A DNA stretch of 64,000 bases, from the NCBI RefSeq assembly GCF_003664035.1, contig NZ_RCCK01000014.1, forward strand, positions 186,001 to 250,000. The letters run 5' to 3'. The DNA is from Pedobacter alluvionis (lineage in GTDB: Bacteria > Bacteroidota > Bacteroidia > Sphingobacteriales > Sphingobacteriaceae). Of this stretch, positions 61,027-64,000 are shown in pieces (position 1 is the first letter of the stretch; each line of letters starts with the position of its first letter). The position numbers and the translations under genes were made by a program. The notes beneath the pieces were generated by a model. That model was given only the letters and a program-made list of their open reading frames with translations. It ran no database searches and was not told where the DNA came from.

Positions 61027-63831
61027 ATGAATTTAAAACTATCAAACAAAAAACTAATTATCAAGTATTTAAGTGCAATTACTTTAAGTTTTATTTCACC
61101 ATCCGTTTTTGGGCAAATTTTCAGCACTGCACAAAACCCACTTAGTGTAAAATGGAACTACATTTCATCAGGAGGTTTTAAAATCATCTATCCTGAAGAA
61201 CTGGAGAAAGAAGCTCAAAGAATGGCCAATACCCTACCCTATATCTACACCAAGATTGGCCTGGGTTTAGGGCAACAAAAAACCACTATCCCACTCCTAT
61301 TACAGAACCGCGGAACGGTTGCAAACGGCTTTGTTCAGCTTGGCCCGAAGAAGTCTGAATTTTATGCTACACCGCCTCAATTTTTCGACAGTCAGGATTG
61401 GCTAAACAACCTGGCTGTACATGAGCTCAGACACATCGCACAGTTTGACAAATTGACAGGAACGCAGACACACCCCTTTCCGGAGCTGGTTTACTTTGCC
61501 TACTTTGGTGCAGGAATACCCACCTGGTTTTTCGAGGGCGATGCGGTAGTTAACGAAACGGCGCTGACCTTTTCAGGCAGGGGCCGCCAGCCCAATTGGA
61601 TCATGCCTTACCGGGCCTCAATTTTGGAAGGCAAAAAATTCAGCTACAGCAAAGCCTATTTTGGTTCGAACAAAGATGTTACTCCCGGTTACTATCAAAC
61701 CGGATATTTAATGGTATCTGATATGAAAGAAAAGTACGGCCAGTTTATTTCAGACAGTTTACTTGGCGATATTAGAAAAAGACCAGTGAGGCCTTATCCC
61801 TTTTCGAAAAGCTTAAAAAAATATACCGGAGAAAATACGCGACAATATTTTCTAGCTACCCAAAATAAGCTTGCCGAAAAATGGAAAATACAGGAAGAAA
61901 AAACAGCTTCAGAAAACTATGAAAGTTTAAATAAAAAAACATCGCTGGCCACGAATTATTTCCTTCCTGTCCGGCTAAATAAAAATCAGATTTTAGCACT
62001 CAAAGAAAGCAAGACAGATGCACGATGTTTCGTGATTATTAATGAGGATAAATCGGAGCAAAAATTATTTGGAATTGGCTACCAGGAACAGCCTTGGTTT
62101 AGCTTAAAAAATGATCTGTTGGTTTGGGATGAAATACGATACGATCCTCGCTACAAACAACGAAGTTATAGTGTGATTTGTTCGTATAATCTGAAGACCA
62201 AAAAATTCAATAAATTAAGCAGCAAAAGCAGGCTTTTCTCTCCCAGCCTTTCTAACGATGCGAAGAAAATCATCGCTTCAAAAGTAGAGCTGAACAATCA
62301 CTTCAACCTGGTTGAGTTAGATGCAAGCTCGGGAAAAATTTTAAAGACTTATCCAAATCCAGAGAATGAAATACTGCAAACACCAGTTTTCGATAAAACC
62401 GGAAATAAGATTGCTTATATCAGCGTAACAGAAAAAGGGAAAAGTTTGTGGCTAATGGATGGAGAGAAAAAATCGCAATTGATTTCTAACAGCCGACAAC
62501 AGCTAAGTCGACCGGTTTTTATTAACGATAAAATTGTTTTCAATGCGCACTTCAATGGCATCGATAATATTTACGCGATTGATCCCACTTCGAAAAAAAT
62601 TACGGCACTTAGCGCATCTAAGTACGGCGCCTTTAATCCTACCGAAACCAGTGATGGAAAAATCATTTTTAACGATTACAAAATCAACGGTTATGAAATT
62701 GCTGAAACTACCATTATAGAAAAACCTGTAGGCGAAAATAACTTTGTAGATTTTTCGTCCGCAGCAGAAAAGCAGGAAAATATCGGGAATGTTTTCGACA
62801 AAATACCGGATAGCACTTACCAATCTAAACGTTACCACCAAGCTTTAAATCTTTTCAGCATCCACAGCATTATTCCGGTAATTGACAACGAATATGTTTT
62901 TGGTTTAGAACTGCAATCGAACAACCTGCTTAATACCATGGACTTTTATTCGGGCGCAAAATACCACCGCGATTTAAAGCGTTTCGAATACACGGCAGAT
63001 ATTAGCTATAAGGCGCTCTATCCGGTGTTTAGTGTGTTGTACCGCAACCGCCCGAAAAGAACCTTCTACAGGGCTAAAAATGCGATACAACAAGGCGATT
63101 GGAGAGAGAACTATATCAAACTTAATGCATCGGTTCCGCTATCGTTCAATATGCGGAATGAGAACTATGCTTTTACACTAAATGCAGCGACCAGTTTTAC
63201 CCAAAGGTACATGCCGGAAAACATGCCAACCGGTTTTATACGCGAGCTTAAATTTCCGATGGAATACAACTTTACTTTCAACCACAGTGTGCGTACAACT
63301 GAAAGAGACATTGCACCCAAATGGGCACAAGTGTTCAGGGTAACTTATGATCACCAACCCTTCGATAAAAATTTAGGGGGAGAAATTTTAGCGCTCGAAA
63401 GTTTCCTTTACTTTCCGGGCTTTGCAAAAAACCATTCGTTCCTGGCAAGCTTTAATTACCAAAAAGCAAGCGGAGTAAACCAGTATGCAACCGACATTGC
63501 AACTGTTTATGGATACAACAATATTTTAGCAAAAAGCAAACTGCAGAACAGCTTACTTTTCAACTACCGCTTTCCATTTGCCTTTCCCGATTGGGAGTTG
63601 GGGCCGCTGGCTTACATAAGGAATTTCAGGGCAGGTTTATTTTGCCATTATGAGAACATTGGCCGGGGCACAACCTTTAACGATCCGAAAACTTATGGGG
63701 TAGAATTGAACACGAGCGTAAACATTTTACGCTATCAACCTGTTGTAGATTTAGGAGCGAGATTGGTTTTTGTTAACCAGATTTACAATCAAAATCCGAT
63801 ATTAGAGTTTTCATTTAATTATAGCTTCTAA
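61027..63831 (+). CDS. Large exported protein with peptidase MA-like and propeller domains
   Basis: The 934 residues start with a signal peptide (YLSAITLSFISPSVFG). A gluzincin-like zinc motif follows: HELRHIAQFD near residue 138 and WFFEGDAVVNE about 40 residues later. Residues 300-560 have repeated short beta segments ending in LWLMDGEKK and NIYAIDPTSKKIT, like a TolB/PD40 propeller. The last 350 residues are amphipathic strands rich in aromatics and end in phenylalanine (EFSFNYSF), like an outer-membrane beta barrel. The combination suggests a surface protease fused to its own anchor. I know no name for it. Confidence 0.75.
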   Translation: MNLKLSNKKLIIKYLSAITLSFISPSVFGQIFSTAQNPLSVKWNYISSGGFKIIYPEELEKEAQRMANTLPYIYTKIGLGLGQQKTTIPLLLQNRGTVANGFVQLGPKKSEFYATPPQFFDSQDWLNNLAVHELRHIAQFDKLTGTQTHPFPELVYFAYFGAGIPTWFFEGDAVVNETALTFSGRGRQPNWIMPYRASILEGKKFSYSKAYFGSNKDVTPGYYQTGYLMVSDMKEKYGQFISDSLLGDIRKRPVRPYPFSKSLKKYTGENTRQYFLATQNKLAEKWKIQEEKTASENYESLNKKTSLATNYFLPVRLNKNQILALKESKTDARCFVIINEDKSEQKLFGIGYQEQPWFSLKNDLLVWDEIRYDPRYKQRSYSVICSYNLKTKKFNKLSSKSRLFSPSLSNDAKKIIASKVELNNHFNLVELDASSGKILKTYPNPENEILQTPVFDKTGNKIAYISVTEKGKSLWLMDGEKKSQLISNSRQQLSRPVFINDKIVFNAHFNGIDNIYAIDPTSKKITALSASKYGAFNPTETSDGKIIFNDYKINGYEIAETTIIEKPVGENNFVDFSSAAEKQENIGNVFDKIPDSTYQSKRYHQALNLFSIHSIIPVIDNEYVFGLELQSNNLLNTMDFYSGAKYHRDLKRFEYTADISYKALYPVFSVLYRNRPKRTFYRAKNAIQQGDWRENYIKLNASVPLSFNMRNENYAFTLNAATSFTQRYMPENMPTGFIRELKFPMEYNFTFNHSVRTTERDIAPKWAQVFRVTYDHQPFDKNLGGEILALESFLYFPGFAKNHSFLASFNYQKASGVNQYATDIATVYGYNNILAKSKLQNSLLFNYRFPFAFPDWELGPLAYIRNFRAGLFCHYENIGRGTTFNDPKTYGVELNTSVNILRYQPVVDLGARLVFVNQIYNQNPILEFSFNYSF

Positions 63832-63835
63832 AACC

Positions 63836-64000
63836 ATGAGCGCAAAAACAATCTCCATTATTATTTTAACCGCATTGCTGACCATATTCTTGATGGTAAA
63901 TACTGAGCCTGTAGATTTCAATTTTTTGGTTACCACGGTTCCGGTATCTAAACTTTTGGTTATCGGTGTTTGCATTATCATTGGTTTTATTATCGGTTTT
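63836..64000 (+). CDS. LapA-domain (DUF1049) small membrane protein, partial
   Basis: The frame starts 4 bases after the previous stop and runs off the right edge after 55 codons. It has two hydrophobic segments (ISIIILTALLTIFLMVN and LLVIGVCIIIGFIIGF) around a short loop (TEPVDFNFLVTTVPVS), the pattern of the LapA lipopolysaccharide assembly family. It probably forms an operon with the preceding gene. Confidence 0.8.
   Translation, partial: MSAKTISIIILTALLTIFLMVNTEPVDFNFLVTTVPVSKLLVIGVCIIIGFIIGF

Overview
The window reads as chromosome of a Bacteroidota bacterium of the Sphingobacteriaceae, most probably Pedobacter. The reasons are a SusC/SusD pair with TlpA-like thioredoxins, a MauE-type membrane protein and a DUF6520 peptide, a type IX secretion tail on a GDSL hydrolase, a fused alpha/beta keto-acid dehydrogenase E1, Bacteroidota-type promoters (TAnnTTTG -7 boxes) before many genes, and a heavy load of dispersed palindromic repeats in the gaps. 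The genus is an inference from protein flavour; no rRNA or tRNA gene was recognised.

Layout. 0-5 kb: housekeeping genes (E1 dehydrogenase, DUF1573 protein, aminotransferase). 5-7 kb: an RteC-like regulator facing a small RNA-polymerase-alpha-CTD-like protein. 7.3-15.1 kb: a GC-richer nutrient-uptake cassette, with Crp-like regulator, MauE-like protein and DUF6520 on +, converging on TlpA-SusC-SusD on -, preceded by a decayed TlpA copy that has lost its CxxC. 15.5-16.7 kb: a candidate structured RNA about 200 nt long, a small XRE regulator, an IS4-type transposase remnant and REP-like repeats. 16.7-19.3 kb: nhaA, then a divergent HxlR/quinone-reductase pair that is flanked by a duplicated scrap of nhaA.

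19.3-28.7 kb is the most interesting part: a type I restriction-modification island on the minus strand in the order hsdM, hsdS, an inverted silent hsdS, a tyrosine recombinase, a small structured RNA, an Abi (AbiD/F-like HEPN) gene and hsdR. The two hsdS copies are tail to tail and carry a 42-bp inverted repeat near their 5' ends and a second exact 19-bp repeat in the middle. This is the layout of an invertible, phase-variable specificity gene. The silent copy carries one in-frame amber codon, so inversion may also act as an on/off switch. The Abi gene has its own promoter and a roughly 130-nt RNA leader with a G/C-rich two-stage stem and a terminator-like hairpin, matching the idea of an AbiF toxin with an RNA antitoxin. 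Its stop codon touches the hsdR start.

28.7-42 kb: a DUF3892 protein, a hypothetical protein, repeat-rich gaps, an MFS transporter, a GH43 glycosidase, an M20 dipeptidase, a GDSL hydrolase, two PH-domain membrane proteins and a divergent NmrA/HxlR pair. 42-52 kb: a UvrD/PcrA-like helicase, SMC, a PIN toxin-antitoxin pair, an M28 peptidase and a BlaI/M56 sensor pair behind a triple operator. 52-58.7 kb: an ATPase of the DUF4143 type flanked by an 89-bp duplication of the rsmG 3' end, then rsmG, a glycosyltransferase, and the tgt-lptF-EamA operon. 58.7-61 kb is non-coding, with a three-unit tandem repeat followed by 1.7 kb of A-rich DNA. The window ends in a large secreted gluzincin-like protein and the start of a LapA-domain protein.
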